Notes: generated by a model from the letters alone, not told the origin. A DNA stretch of 64,000 nt from a virus (IMGVR_UViG_3300028864_000016:124001-188000), one strand, 5' to 3'; counted from the stretch's first letter, positions 8,087 through 16,890 are shown. A program made the numbers and translations.

Positions 8087-8965
8087 TTATATACTCATTA
8101 ATTCTGTAAATTCTATAACTTTTCCAGTTTCATTTGCTATTTCAACTATATTGGTAGCAAGTTCTTGAACTGCTGAATTTGTTTGTTCCATGCATGCACT
8201 CATTGAAACACATCCATCATTTATACCTTCTATACGAGATATTCTAAGTACATTGCTTTCTTTTAATTTTTTACTATTTTCTTTCCCCGTTTCAGTTTTT
8301 TCAAGAATAACGTTAGCCATAACTTGTAATTCTTTTATAATTTGACTTATCATTATACTAGAATCTTTAGTTTCTTGTGCGAGTTTTTTAACTTCATTTG
8401 CAACAACTCCAAATCCTTTACCTGCTTCACCTGCTCTTGCAGATTCAATATTGGCATTTAATGATAATAAATTGGTTTGATTAGCTATGTCTTTAATCAC
8501 ATCTGTTATTTTATCAATGTCTTTCATTTTAACATGTAATTCATTTGCATTATTATTGATATCAGCTATAGCATCGTGAAATATTGCCATAACTCCACTA
8601 TTGTCTTTAGCACTTTCATAAGCAAGATTAACTTCTGAAGAAATATTAACTATATTCGCTGTTACTTCTTCTACCGTTGCACTTATTTCCTCCACTGAAC
8701 CTGCTTGACCTGTTATATTATTACTAATTATAGACATCTCTTTTAATAATTTTTCATTTGATTCGGATGTTGACTTCTTATATTCTTCGAATGTTTTATC
8801 TTTTTCAATTAATGTTATATGTAGTTCTTCATTTTGTAATTCCAGTTCTTTGATTTTACTATCTTTCTTTAATTCAAGTTCTTCTAGTTTATCATTCGTT
8901 TCCTTTTCTAAAGTTATTCTTAGTTCATTTAACCCTTTTTCATTTTTAAATAATTTTTTCATCAT
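8087..8965 (-). CDS. soluble methyl-accepting chemotaxis signalling protein
   Basis: About 292 residues from the ATG after SD GAGGGAG. The N-terminal third is a charged coiled coil ([17 protein letters not shown]). The remainder is an MCP signalling domain with the highly conserved hairpin tip [20 protein letters not shown] followed by [18 protein letters not shown] at about 160-195, the region that binds CheW and CheA. There is no signal peptide, membrane helix or sensor domain, so it would act in the cytoplasm and join or disturb host chemoreceptor arrays. The adaptation-site regions look short. It lies alone behind a box-rich intergenic region. A host-captured gene used to change motility during infection is the most likely explanation. 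Confidence 0.92.
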   Translation of the reverse strand: MMKKLFKNEKGLNELRITLEKETNDKLEELELKKDSKIKELELQNEELHITLIEKDKTFEEYKKSTSESNEKLLKEMSIISNNITGQAGSVEEISATVEEVTANIVNISSEVNLAYESAKDNSGVMAIFHDAIADINNNANELHVKMKDIDKITDVIKDIANQTNLLSLNANIESARAGEAGKGFGVVANEVKKLAQETKDSSIMISQIIKELQVMANVILEKTETGKENSKKLKESNVLRISRIEGINDGCVSMSACMEQTNSAVQELATNIVEIANETGKVIEFTELMSI

Positions 8966-9100
8966 ATTAATACACTCCCTCATTAATTTATTACTTGTTG
9001 GCTTTCAATACTTTGTCAACGCTAAATTGTCAGGAACTTGTATTATGTTTAGTTTTATGTCATTAATACTTTTATCACCTCTGTTTATATTAATTTATTA
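8966..9100. promoter_or_regulatory. intergenic region with boxes and a weak promoter
   Basis: This 135-base gap upstream of the chemotaxis gene has TTAATTTATT boxes at both ends. A minus-strand CTGACA, 17 bases, TATTGA pair is the best promoter candidate but is weak at -10. An alternative TTGACA nearby has no good -10 at 17 bases. Confidence 0.3.
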
Positions 9101-9394
9101 TTAATCTTTTATATACCCACAATCACAACCATATTTATATACAGTTTCATATACTTCTCTACCTTGCATTTCTCCTCTTGGCTCGTCCCGCTTATCAATT
9201 ACAATTAATTCATCTCCACATTTGGGACATCTACTTAACTTTTCTGCAAATTCTTCTATTTCTCTTGTTAGTTCAACTATAAATTTTTTGGGATTATTAT
9301 TAACATCGTCTATTAATTCTTTTATCATCTGAATTGTTTCTCCTACTTCATAACAATCTCTATTTATTATTTGTATTAATTCATATTTATCCAT
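9101..9394 (-). CDS. small zinc-ribbon protein
   Basis: Start set at MDKYELIQ, after the SD-like GAGGAGTGGGAG. The N-terminal half is helical. The C-terminal half carries CPKCGDELIV..CDCGY, a four-cysteine ribbon. It lies directly downstream of another zinc-ribbon gene. Function unknown. Confidence 0.68.
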   Translation of the reverse strand: MDKYELIQIINRDCYEVGETIQMIKELIDDVNNNPKKFIVELTREIEEFAEKLSRCPKCGDELIVIDKRDEPRGEMQGREVYETVYKYGCDCGYIKD

Positions 9395-9416
9395 AATATC
9401 CACTCCCACTCCTCTC

Positions 9417-9662
9417 TTATTCATCTTTAATTTCGATTTCTTTATTTCTATCAAACACATAGTGAGTATGTTCGTTTATTGTTATTTTACTTTGAAAATA
9501 AAATTTATTATTACAATTACCATTCATACATCTAGCTACAAACTCAGTATATTTAGTTCCATCTATTTCTACTAATTTATAATCATCTGTTAATTGATAT
9601 TTAGATTCTTTACATTCAGGGCAATATAATCTATTGTCCTTCAAAATTGCTTTTAATATCAT
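9417..9662 (-). CDS. small zinc-ribbon protein
   Basis: 81 residues with CPEC near residue 14 and CMNGNC near 45, resembling ogr/delta-like or transcript-associated zinc ribbons. The following NKFYFQSKITINEHTHYVF is beta-rich. Function unknown; it lies in the sigma-factor operon. Confidence 0.7.
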   Translation of the reverse strand: MILKAILKDNRLYCPECKESKYQLTDDYKLVEIDGTKYTEFVARCMNGNCNNKFYFQSKITINEHTHYVFDRNKEIEIKDE

Positions 9663-9677
9663 CTTAATCCGCTTCCT

Positions 9678-10004
9678 TTATTCATATTCTTTATATGTAT
9701 TAATAAATAAGGTATTTAAATTATGTATTTCATCTTCATCTATAGATATATTATTATTTATATATCCTAATTTGTTTTTGTCTATTACTTGATAAACTAT
9801 AATACTATTATTATTCACAGCGGTTTCATCATATACTTCATCTGAAATAATAGATTTAAATATTAATTTGTTATTTTGTTTTTCTAATACGCAATATCTT
9901 AATTTACTAGAATTAGTTCCTTTTTCTAATATACAATAGATACTATCTTTTGAAGCGGTTATTTCTTGGATACTCATCTGCTTTCCATGATATATCACAT
10001 GCAT
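9678..10004 (-). CDS. hypothetical protein (108 aa)
   Basis: Overlaps the end of the sigma-factor gene by 10 bases, with SD GAGGT inside it, so it is translationally coupled. The sequence is beta-rich (MHVIYHGKQMSIQEI, YCVLEKQNNKLIFKS). Coupling to a sigma factor would fit a regulator of it, but nothing in the sequence shows this. Confidence 0.65.
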   Translation of the reverse strand: MHVIYHGKQMSIQEITASKDSIYCILEKGTNSSKLRYCVLEKQNNKLIFKSIISDEVYDETAVNNNSIIVYQVIDKNKLGYINNNISIDEDEIHNLNTLFINTYKEYE

Positions 10005-10594
10005 AATGATACCTCATCTTTTAGTTCTATTTGTAACTTCTTTTTAATTTGTTTTATTCTATAGCGAATGCATTCTCTAGTTTTATCATACATCCTTCCT
10101 ATTTCAGCGTAATTTAATCCTTTCATAAAGTGTAAATTAATCATATCTTGTTCTTGACTAGAAAAAGTTTTTAACACTTCTGATATTTTTTGATTAGTAA
10201 TATTTAATAATGCAGATTCTTCACAATTACAATTATCATCTTTAATTGTTTCAATCATTTGTAAGTCATCAGATTCATCAACTATACTATATATACTGCA
10301 AGTTTCAATATCTCCACCACGTTTTTGTCGTTTATCTCTTTTATATGTATCAAATATAATGTCTTTAATTACTTTTTTCGCATAAGGTACGAATGACATA
10401 TTCTGTGAAATGTCGTAATAATTATAAGCTTTAATTAACCCAATATATGCTATTTGAATCAAATCATCTTTTTCATAATGTGAACACCATTTAATTACAT
10501 CTTTTGTATGTGTCATTTTATCAAATTCTTTTACTACTTCATCTAATGTCATTTCTTTATTTATACCGTTTTTACATCTTATTAATTTTTTCAT
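9995..10594 (-). CDS. sigma-70 family RNA polymerase sigma factor
   Basis: 199 residues. Region 2 at about 40-95 (KDDLIQIAYIGLIKAYNYYD, then FVPYAKKVIKDIIFDTYK) and region 4 at about 138-190 (FSSQEQDMINLHFMKGLNYA, with a helix-turn-helix ending RYRIKQIKKKL). Regions 1.1 and 3 are absent, as in SigF/G- or ECF-like and phage sigma factors. It would redirect host RNA polymerase to phage promoters. Its own promoter (10633-10661) is a good sigma-A type, so it is probably made early by host polymerase. Confidence 0.92.
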   Translation of the reverse strand: MKKLIRCKNGINKEMTLDEVVKEFDKMTHTKDVIKWCSHYEKDDLIQIAYIGLIKAYNYYDISQNMSFVPYAKKVIKDIIFDTYKRDKRQKRGGDIETCSIYSIVDESDDLQMIETIKDDNCNCEESALLNITNQKISEVLKTFSSQEQDMINLHFMKGLNYAEIGRMYDKTRECIRYRIKQIKKKLQIELKDEVSLCM

Positions 10595-10632
10595 TATTTA
10601 CTCTCCTTTTTTTATTTTAATTTGTTAATGTA

Positions 10633-10661
10633 ATAGTACTATATAATGGATATGTTGTCAA
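10633..10661 (-). promoter_or_regulatory. sigma-A-type promoter of the sigma-factor gene, flanked by two boxes
   Basis: Minus strand: TTGACA (10656-10661), 17-base spacer, TACTAT (10633-10638). A TTAATTTATT box at 10674-10683 lies upstream of -35 and TTAATTTGTT at 10617-10626 lies downstream of -10, in the 5' leader before the SD. Confidence 0.85.
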
Positions 10662-10683
10662 TGTTTATTTATATTAATTTATT

Positions 10684-10950
10684 TTATTCTTCGTTATAAT
10701 CATATCTAACTTTATCAATTTCATAAACATCTTTATATTCAAATCTATATAAGTTATCATTCTGTATTAATTCTTCAAAATCAATAATTTCAATTCCATC
10801 TTGGTCAACTTTTTCTTTTAAAATCTCAAGAATTACATCTTCTAATAACTCTTTGTCCTCAATAATGCCTTCTTTAATTGTTATAATTGTATCTCCATTT
10901 AATTGAATATCTCCAATCCAGTATATAAACCTTACTATGTAATCAATCAT
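10684..10950 (-). CDS. hypothetical acidic protein (88 aa)
   Basis: Strongly acidic (KEGIIEDKELLEDVILEI), probably helical and cytoplasmic. The start overlaps the upstream membrane gene stop (TAATG). Not recognised. Confidence 0.65.
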   Translation of the reverse strand: MIDYIVRFIYWIGDIQLNGDTIITIKEGIIEDKELLEDVILEILKEKVDQDGIEIIDFEELIQNDNLYRFEYKDVYEIDKVRYDYNEE

Positions 10951-11144
10951 TATTTATCATCTCCTTCTTTTGAATTACTTTTTATGTTTTCATAAATTGA
11001 TATACTTAAGAATAAAGCAACTATACTATCTATTCCGTTTGGATTTGCATTTCCATATGAGATCAACTCTGCAAATTGCCAACATATTGCTATTATCACA
11101 TATAAAAATATAAGACTTATTAAATAATCTAATCTTTTCCTCAT
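10950..11144 (-). CDS. small membrane protein (64 aa)
   Basis: Basic N terminus MRKRLDY followed by a hydrophobic helix (LISLIFLYVIIAICW) and a second weaker one (SIVALFLSISIY); the C terminus is charged. SD AAGGAGAG. Coupled to the next gene. Function unknown. Confidence 0.65.
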   Translation of the reverse strand: MRKRLDYLISLIFLYVIIAICWQFAELISYGNANPNGIDSIVALFLSISIYENIKSNSKEGDDK

Positions 11145-11243
11145 TATTATCTCTCCTTATATCTATTAATTTATTAAAACCTTATAAAATTTCTCCTTTA
11201 TTTAGATTTTGGATAATTTAAATTCATTTCACATTCAACTCCC

Positions 11244-11837
11244 TTATTTTAAATCTATATTTACATCTTTTATAATACTGTCTTTTGGTATATGGAATAT
11301 ATAATCTGTTTCTTTATCATTAATTTCACCCATAGAACCTTTAAATAAAAATTTGCCTATATTATTTAATTCGTAAGTATTTTTTTCGTGAGTAACTTCC
11401 ATTATGTTTTGATTATCTTCATAAAATCCTATGTGGTTCATATTCATATCTTTGGATTGAATTCTTATAATATTATTACCATCTTTATAAGCATATCTAA
11501 TGTTATATGTATCAGATTTTTCACTATTTACACTACCAAAGAATAAAAAGTAATTTCCATTAAGTTGTTCCTTTAATCCAGTATAATCATTCAAAGCTAC
11601 TAATTCAGTTTTAGTTGTATAGGTTTCTTTGGTTGAATAGTTGCAAACAATATATGTTACAATACATAATATTAAAGATATTACAAACAATCCTACTGCC
11701 ATCATTATAATGGTAATTATTGTTTCAGCTACATCGTTTATTTCTAAAAGGCTTCTTAAAGTCTTATTAAATATTAAAAGTAATCCTATTAATATTCCAA
11801 TTCCAATTGCTATAGTCCAAAAGTTATTTATTATCAT
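11244..11837 (-). CDS. membrane-anchored protein of unknown function
   Basis: Two transmembrane helices in the first 65 residues (WTIAIGIGILIGLLLIF and IITIIMMAVGLFVISLIL), then a soluble domain of about 130 residues, rich in beta strands. The topology suggests a domain facing outside the membrane. No family recognised. Confidence 0.68.
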   Translation of the reverse strand: MIINNFWTIAIGIGILIGLLLIFNKTLRSLLEINDVAETIITIIMMAVGLFVISLILCIVTYIVCNYSTKETYTTKTELVALNDYTGLKEQLNGNYFLFFGSVNSEKSDTYNIRYAYKDGNNIIRIQSKDMNMNHIGFYEDNQNIMEVTHEKNTYELNNIGKFLFKGSMGEINDKETDYIFHIPKDSIIKDVNIDLK

Positions 11838-11884
11838 TTTTAATCATTCCTTTCATTTCTATTAATTTATTAATATTATGTTAA

Positions 11885-11927
11885 AATGCGAATTTGAAAA
11901 GGTTATTATCCTATAATTATTCGCATT
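11885..11927 (-). repeat. 9-bp inverted repeat in an intergenic gap
   Basis: AATGCGAAT (11885-11893) and ATTCGCATT (11919-11927) are perfect complements 25 bases apart, followed on the minus strand by TTTTAA. It may be a weak terminator for the upstream gene or an operator, as a box (11862-11871) lies next to it. Confidence 0.4.
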
Positions 11928-11967
11928 AGTAATATATAATCCCGTAAATTTTAACAATTTTAAAAGA

Positions 11968-12180
11968 TTACGAATTACATTGTTCGTGTTTTGTTATTCT
12001 AAAACATTCAAAATTATTACAAGCCATACCATCACAAGCATCGACTTCTGAATTATCTATATCACAAAGACCTTCTCCTGCAAATTTACCTTCTATGTTT
12101 TCATATTCATCTCTATAGTGCAAACAAAAATCACAAATTGAACCAATATCTTTACATTCCTGTGAACAAAATTTAGCCAT
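11968..12180 (-). CDS. small cysteine-rich protein (70 aa)
   Basis: Ten cysteines in 70 residues (CSQEC, CDFC, CDID, CDGMACNNFEC, C-terminal C), so it probably binds zinc or an Fe-S cluster. The DACDGMACNNFECF pattern recurs in small Firmicute phage proteins. Function unknown. Confidence 0.7.
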   Translation of the reverse strand: MAKFCSQECKDIGSICDFCLHYRDEYENIEGKFAGEGLCDIDNSEVDACDGMACNNFECFRITKHEQCNS

Positions 12181-12195
12181 TTAATTTATACCTTC

Positions 12196-12906
12196 CTATA
12201 ATTCTATTTTCAAAATTTCATAGCTTGTTCCAATTAAATTTAGTCCATTGATTAGATTGCTGAGAAATTCTCCATTTGAATAATCTTCTTTTTCAAAGTC
12301 ATCAACTATTTGAACACCATTTGCAAAAGTCTTAATATTATTCTTATGCTTTTCATATGTAAATATATCATTCTTTTTAACTCCATGTTCCATATTTGTT
12401 TCTTTAAATACTATTTCTATTTTCACAACTTCATTCCTCCTAAATAATTCTAACGCTTTTTCTAATTCATTTTTGGTAAATCCATAATAGTCATTACATT
12501 GAACTAATCTATATTCCAAGTCTTCCACATCATTATCATCATCTAAAATTACATAATTTATATCCATATTAGAAAACATATATAGCCACATTTCTATTTC
12601 TTCACCTCTAGTTTTTCTATCTAATATAGGTGTACATGAGAAGAATCTATTTTCCAACCCATATAATTTTAAATTGTTACAAATATCTTTTATGCCATTA
12701 TCAGTATTTCTCCATGATGAACTTATAACTATGTATGCATTAGTTTTGTCTATTAATTCTTTTAAATTTTTCATACAAATTGGATCAAAATTAAATTGAG
12801 CATTCCAGCTATCACATTCAAAACATTTAACTTGATAATCTTGAAATCTCCATGTATTAAGAACTCCATCAATATCTAAAAATATTATATTTGTTTTATT
12901 TTGCAT
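12196..12906 (-). CDS. HAD-superfamily hydrolase, nucleic-acid-repair type
   Basis: 236 residues. The HAD motifs are present: IFLDIDGVLNT (Asp11 nucleophile, Asp13), VISSSWRN (motif II Ser) and VILDDDNDV (motif IV acids). The SSSWR signature is that of the HAD domain found in 'Swiss army knife' RNA-repair proteins and phage polynucleotide phosphatases. The last 70 residues form an extra, probably beta-rich domain. A 3'- or 5'-phosphatase acting on nucleotides or nucleic-acid ends is the likely role, inferred from family. Confidence 0.85.
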   Translation of the reverse strand: MQNKTNIIFLDIDGVLNTWRFQDYQVKCFECDSWNAQFNFDPICMKNLKELIDKTNAYIVISSSWRNTDNGIKDICNNLKLYGLENRFFSCTPILDRKTRGEEIEMWLYMFSNMDINYVILDDDNDVEDLEYRLVQCNDYYGFTKNELEKALELFRRNEVVKIEIVFKETNMEHGVKKNDIFTYEKHKNNIKTFANGVQIVDDFEKEDYSNGEFLSNLINGLNLIGTSYEILKIEL

Positions 12907-12914
12907 AGTATCAC

Positions 12915-13100
12915 CTACTTTCCTAGAATTATATTTAATTCTTCTTGAGTTAGTTTATCTTCACTTATATCATATGTGACATTTTCTTTTCCATATTGTT
13001 TTTGATAATTTATATAATTACTACCAAAGCCGATCTCACTCTGATTAGCCATCTTAAATTGTCCATTTACATAAATTTTATATACTTTATTATCTCTCAT
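12915..13100 (-). CDS. hypothetical protein (61 aa)
   Basis: Start at the ATG 8 bases after AGAGG; a GTG three codons earlier overlaps the SD. Beta-rich N terminus (KVYKIYVNGQF), helical C terminus (LTQEELNIIL). Overlaps the upstream gene end by 11 bases. Not recognised. Confidence 0.6.
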   Translation of the reverse strand: MRDNKVYKIYVNGQFKMANQSEIGFGSNYINYQKQYGKENVTYDISEDKLTQEELNIILGK

Positions 13101-13260
13101 TCTTTTCACCTCTTAATTTTTCAATTATCTTATTATTAAATTCTTCATTTTGCATTTTTATAGTTGATACATTACTATTTTCATTATGTAATAATTCTTG
13201 TGGAATGCCACATTTTTCTATTATTAAATTATTGACTTCATTAAACATATTTTCAAACAT
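13090..13260 (-). CDS. small hypothetical protein, start uncertain
   Basis: The open frame extends upstream to 13353, but that extension runs through a stop-proximal repeat and a box, so it is probably not coding. The first internal ATG (MFENMFNEV) is used here, giving 56 residues. No good SD precedes it; AGAAGG farther upstream would suit a non-ATG start. Helical, charged. Not recognised. Confidence 0.5.
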   Translation of the reverse strand: MFENMFNEVNNLIIEKCGIPQELLHNENSNVSTIKMQNEEFNNKIIEKLRGEKNER

Positions 13261-13351
13261 AGTATTAAAATTAATATTTGTAAATATTATAAAAACCTTC
13301 TTTCTATTAATTTGTTCAAAACCTATTAAAACAAGCTGTTTAACAACTCTC

Positions 13352-13390
13352 ACGACTTCTACAATTACCTAGAATAGCCATTCTTAATTT
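13352..13390 (-). repeat. stop-proximal repeat element, copy 4
   Basis: Transcription order: TTAAGAATGGCTATTCTAGG followed by TAATTGTAGAAGTCG. It starts inside the TAA stop of the YopX-like gene. It shares TGTAGAAGTC with the copy at 31261. Confidence 0.6.
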
Positions 13391-13827
13391 TGTAAAAGTT
13401 CTGGATTCTGATAAATATTACCTAAAACTTTAAAATCTTGTCCTAATTCCCCAACTAAATCAGATAAACTTAAATAAAAACTATTTTCGTAATCATCTAT
13501 AAATATAGCAAATTCACATGTATAATAAATAACTGGTACTTTTATTGCTTCTACTTTTCCATTACCTATATTAAGGTTGAATTCTAATATATAACCTTCG
13601 TAAACTTCTTGTTCATTCTTATCATCTAACCCTGTATATTCTAAAAGTTCAACTTCTCCTTCAAAGAACTGAACTTCGTCAGTTAATTCAATTCCATCTA
13701 TGTATTTCCCATTAGGTATTATTACAGTAACTACTAATGGATTAAAATTAATTGACTTGACTTTAAATATACCAGTTCCATGTATAGGATTATTTATATA
13801 AGCTTTATATTTATATTCTCTACTCAT
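13384..13827 (-). CDS. YopX-family protein
   Basis: 147 residues with the YopX layout: N-terminal REYKYKAY, central LLEYTGLDDKNEQEVYEGYI and C-terminal VLGNIYQNPELL. YopX proteins are common in Firmicute phages; their biochemical role is not known. The start overlaps the upstream gene stop by one base. Confidence 0.88.
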   Translation of the reverse strand: MSREYKYKAYINNPIHGTGIFKVKSINFNPLVVTVIIPNGKYIDGIELTDEVQFFEGEVELLEYTGLDDKNEQEVYEGYILEFNLNIGNGKVEAIKVPVIYYTCEFAIFIDDYENSFYLSLSDLVGELGQDFKVLGNIYQNPELLQN

Positions 13828-14330
13828 TATTCCTCAAACTCCTTTTTCATTTTTATATATTCAGCATATCTTTTTTCTTTCAATTTCCTTTCTTCATCTT
13901 TGACTTTCCATTTTTCAATATCTAATAATTTTTTTACATAGTTTTTATCTACCATATTATTATCTAATAATTCTTTTCTGAAATAACTATCATTAACTAA
14001 TTTTTTATCCATTTGTTCTTTGGTTAATGCAGTTACGCTAACATCATCATCGAAATATGCGTTCAATATTAAAGCATTTCCTTCTTCTGTTGCTATAATT
14101 GAATTTTCTAAATCACAACCATGACCTATATTACAACATTTAATAGTTTGTCCTATTAATTCATCACCATATTTGACTAAGTTAAAATCTTTATATGTAG
14201 TTTGAATGAATCCAAATTTTTCTTTAAGTAAATCATATATCTCTTTATCTATGTATTCTTTAATTTGTGGTAGTATATTTTGGTCTTGATATATTAATGC
14301 AAATTGTCCATTATCTAATGTTATAACCAT
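13827..14330 (-). CDS. hypothetical protein (167 aa)
   Basis: The N-terminal two thirds are mixed alpha/beta. The C terminus is a basic/acidic coiled coil (KWKVKDEERKLKEKRYAEYI). Coupled to the YopX gene downstream. No family recognised. Confidence 0.65.
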   Translation of the reverse strand: MVITLDNGQFALIYQDQNILPQIKEYIDKEIYDLLKEKFGFIQTTYKDFNLVKYGDELIGQTIKCCNIGHGCDLENSIIATEEGNALILNAYFDDDVSVTALTKEQMDKKLVNDSYFRKELLDNNMVDKNYVKKLLDIEKWKVKDEERKLKEKRYAEYIKMKKEFEE

Positions 14331-14711
14331 TTAATCATCACTCTCCTCTGATTTATTCCAGCTAATAGCTATTCCCATCATGCCTTTTTCAATCTTAAAT
14401 CCCTCTTTTTCTAGTTTGCTTTGATTATCTCGTATGCAATCATATAATTTAATATCTATTATATTATTTAGATAAAATGAAGTTTTCCCCAATCCAGCTT
14501 CTTCATTAATTTTATCTAATATTAATTGTGGTATTCCACAAGTTTTTTGATACATCTGTTCTGCTAAATTCATTTTTGTTATCTCAAAACATTTGTCTAT
14601 TTTATATTCCTTATATCCTTCTTCTAACATTTTAAGTTCAAATTCTTCTACTTCTGTTTTGTAATGCTTTTTTCTTAATGCAAAGAGTCTATCTAAATAT
14701 ACATCATTCAT
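14331..14711 (-). CDS. hypothetical protein (126 aa)
   Basis: Helical protein with many Lys/Glu (LRKKHYKTEVEEFELKMLEE). It ends with ISWNKSEESDD, an acidic tail. It abuts the next gene with no gap. Not recognised. Confidence 0.65.
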   Translation of the reverse strand: MNDVYLDRLFALRKKHYKTEVEEFELKMLEEGYKEYKIDKCFEITKMNLAEQMYQKTCGIPQLILDKINEEAGLGKTSFYLNNIIDIKLYDCIRDNQSKLEKEGFKIEKGMMGIAISWNKSEESDD

Positions 14712-14778
14712 TATTTGTAATTCCTTTCTTTATTATATTAATTTATTATAATGCTTTAAAATCCAAGTTTTAAATACA

Positions 14779-14982
14779 CTATAGTTTTTTAATTCCTAAT
14801 TCATTATCTTCTCTTATAAATTCAGCTTTACCACCTAATAATACTGCTCCTATATCTTGTTTGTTCGCTAACAAATTACTTATAGTATTTTCTATTCTGT
14901 TAATAACTACATTCTTTTCTTCATCATTAGTAAATCCAAAATTTAAACTTAAATTAAAGCCTATTATCTTATTATCCTCCAT
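14779..14982 (-). CDS. hypothetical protein (67 aa)
   Basis: First gene after the promoter at 15009-15037, with SD GAAAGGAAG. Contains NLSLNFGFTNDEEKNVVINR, possibly a strand followed by a helix. Function unknown. Confidence 0.65.
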   Translation of the reverse strand: MEDNKIIGFNLSLNFGFTNDEEKNVVINRIENTISNLLANKQDIGAVLLGGKAEFIREDNELGIKKL

Positions 14983-15008
14983 TTATAATCACTTCCTTTC
15001 ATAAACAT

Positions 15009-15037
15009 ATCTTACCATAGATTTCTAATTAATTCAA
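15009..15037 (-). promoter_or_regulatory. sigma-A-type promoter with box upstream
   Basis: Minus strand TTGAAT (15032-15037), 17 bases, TAAGAT (15009-15014). Box TTAATTTATT at 15048-15057 sits 10 bases upstream of -35. It drives the 14982 gene and those beyond. Confidence 0.78.
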
Positions 15038-15089
15038 TATGTTTCTATTAATTTATTAATTATCATAAGTTATCGCCTTTAAACGAGTG

Positions 15090-16352
15090 CTATTCCTCAA
15101 CTCCTAACTCTTTTCTTAATAAATTTCTAAATTTTTCAAATAAATCCCAAAATCTAATAACATCTTCAGTATACTTTGTTGTAGTACTAAAACTTTCATA
15201 AGGACACTCTATATTATTATCATAACAAACGTCATAAAATTCTCTACAAAGATATTCTTCAGATATATCATCCTCAAATTCTGCTAATGCATCCCATAGA
15301 TTTCTAGCTCGTTTTTTAGTTAAACTACCATCTCTTCTCCATTCTAAAATAGTTTCATTCCAATCTTTTATTGTAGCTTCAAAATCTATTATTTCATCTT
15401 TGTCCTTTGTAAGCTTATTTAAGATATATCCTTTGTTAAATCTCAATATATTATTCTTATGATTATCTGACCTGTCCCAATAATGCTGATAACAACCATA
15501 TTCAGTAACAGCTTTAAATAATCCAGTTCTACAATTAATTATAAATAAGTTATCTCCAATTCTATATTCTTGGTTATGATATTCTTTTCTTTTAGGATTC
15601 ATATATAACTTTTTCTTTTTGATTTTCTTTAATTGTTTTTTATCTTTGTCATTTAAATCAAATAAACTAAAACTAGCTTCATTATTATAATCAGAATCAT
15701 TTAATATTACCCACCACATATTATTAATATTGTGATAAACTTTACCTCTTTGCAAATAACCATCTCTTGTTCTAAAGTATTTAATTTCTCCATTATGTAT
15801 AATCTTATTGTCTCTATCTTTGTTATTATAACTTTCACAAGTAGTTCCATCTAAATCTGATAATTTAAAATTCATATCTTTAATGTCAGGATACCAATGT
15901 GCTTCAACAAATCTTGCCTTAATTTTATCTTTTGGTGTTATATAATTGTCTTTTGTTTCATCTTTAAAACCTAATTCTATTAATTTATTTTGTAACATCT
16001 TAATATACTTAATAAATTCTAACTTAGTTATATATGGCATCTTATCTAATCTATCAAAATCATATTGTCCTCTTTCAGTATCATAGAAAAATTTAATTTC
16101 AAATCCAGCAGGATATCTATGAGATTTAAAAGCTAGTTTATTCCTAACTCCTTCAAAATGATCTTTAGCAATACTTGAATATCTTTCTAATACTTCTTTA
16201 TCTGATCCTGTTGCAAATCCATATTCTTTCAATGTATCTAATAATATTCCTAATACTTTATAATGACTTTCATCGTTCCTTGAATCACTTCTATTGTAAA
16301 AGTATAAACTTGTGTTATAATCGCTTAATTTAAAACTATGTTTATTATTCAT
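15090..16352 (-). CDS. hypothetical protein (420 aa)
   Basis: A large soluble protein, rich in Tyr, Asp and Asn, with a lysine run in the middle (KKQLKKIKKKKLY). The C-terminal third is helical. No cysteine cluster, P-loop or nuclease signature was recognised. It overlaps the next upstream gene by 4 bases (ATGA), so the two are co-translated. Function unknown. Confidence 0.7.
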   Translation of the reverse strand: MNNKHSFKLSDYNTSLYFYNRSDSRNDESHYKVLGILLDTLKEYGFATGSDKEVLERYSSIAKDHFEGVRNKLAFKSHRYPAGFEIKFFYDTERGQYDFDRLDKMPYITKLEFIKYIKMLQNKLIELGFKDETKDNYITPKDKIKARFVEAHWYPDIKDMNFKLSDLDGTTCESYNNKDRDNKIIHNGEIKYFRTRDGYLQRGKVYHNINNMWWVILNDSDYNNEASFSLFDLNDKDKKQLKKIKKKKLYMNPKRKEYHNQEYRIGDNLFIINCRTGLFKAVTEYGCYQHYWDRSDNHKNNILRFNKGYILNKLTKDKDEIIDFEATIKDWNETILEWRRDGSLTKKRARNLWDALAEFEDDISEEYLCREFYDVCYDNNIECPYESFSTTTKYTEDVIRFWDLFEKFRNLLRKELGVEE

Positions 16353-16888
16353 ATTATTTTCCCTCCATTATAAATATTAACATTATCATTCCACGTAAAT
16401 ACATCTATAATTTTACTCTCACCATTACTAAATTTAACTCTCATTTGATTGAATTTAAAATCATAACCTTCATAAATTTCAATAGGTAAACCATACATTG
16501 TATTAGGATAATCTTTAAATTTAGTATTATCAATAGTAGGTATTTTCTCCAATAATACTTTTAAGGCAAATGTACCTATTTCTATTTTATTGGCTACTGG
16601 TGGTAATTGATTTAACTTTTCTGCCAATTTATCTAAATCATCTAATGTTATTGGTTTTGACATTGAAGTACAACTAGCAAACTTATCTTTTCCTGTAAGA
16701 ATTGCTTTTGATAATATATCTTTTATTTGTGATTCAGTTAATTCTTCAGATTCAGTATTAAAATAATAGTTAGGTTTATAACCTTTAAAGAAAGAATTAG
16801 TATATTCTTCATCATCGTCTAAAATATATTTATAAGCTTCTATTCTATCTTCTTTAGTTAATGCAATCTTATTTAAATCTTTATTCAT
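16349..16888 (-). CDS. hypothetical protein (179 aa)
   Basis: Helical N terminus (TKEDRIEAYKYILDDDEEYT) and a beta-rich C terminus (LPIEIYEGYDFKFNQMRVKF). Coupled to the 420-residue gene downstream. Not recognised. Confidence 0.65.
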   Translation of the reverse strand: MNKDLNKIALTKEDRIEAYKYILDDDEEYTNSFFKGYKPNYYFNTESEELTESQIKDILSKAILTGKDKFASCTSMSKPITLDDLDKLAEKLNQLPPVANKIEIGTFALKVLLEKIPTIDNTKFKDYPNTMYGLPIEIYEGYDFKFNQMRVKFSNGESKIIDVFTWNDNVNIYNGGKII

Positions 16889-16890
16889 TA

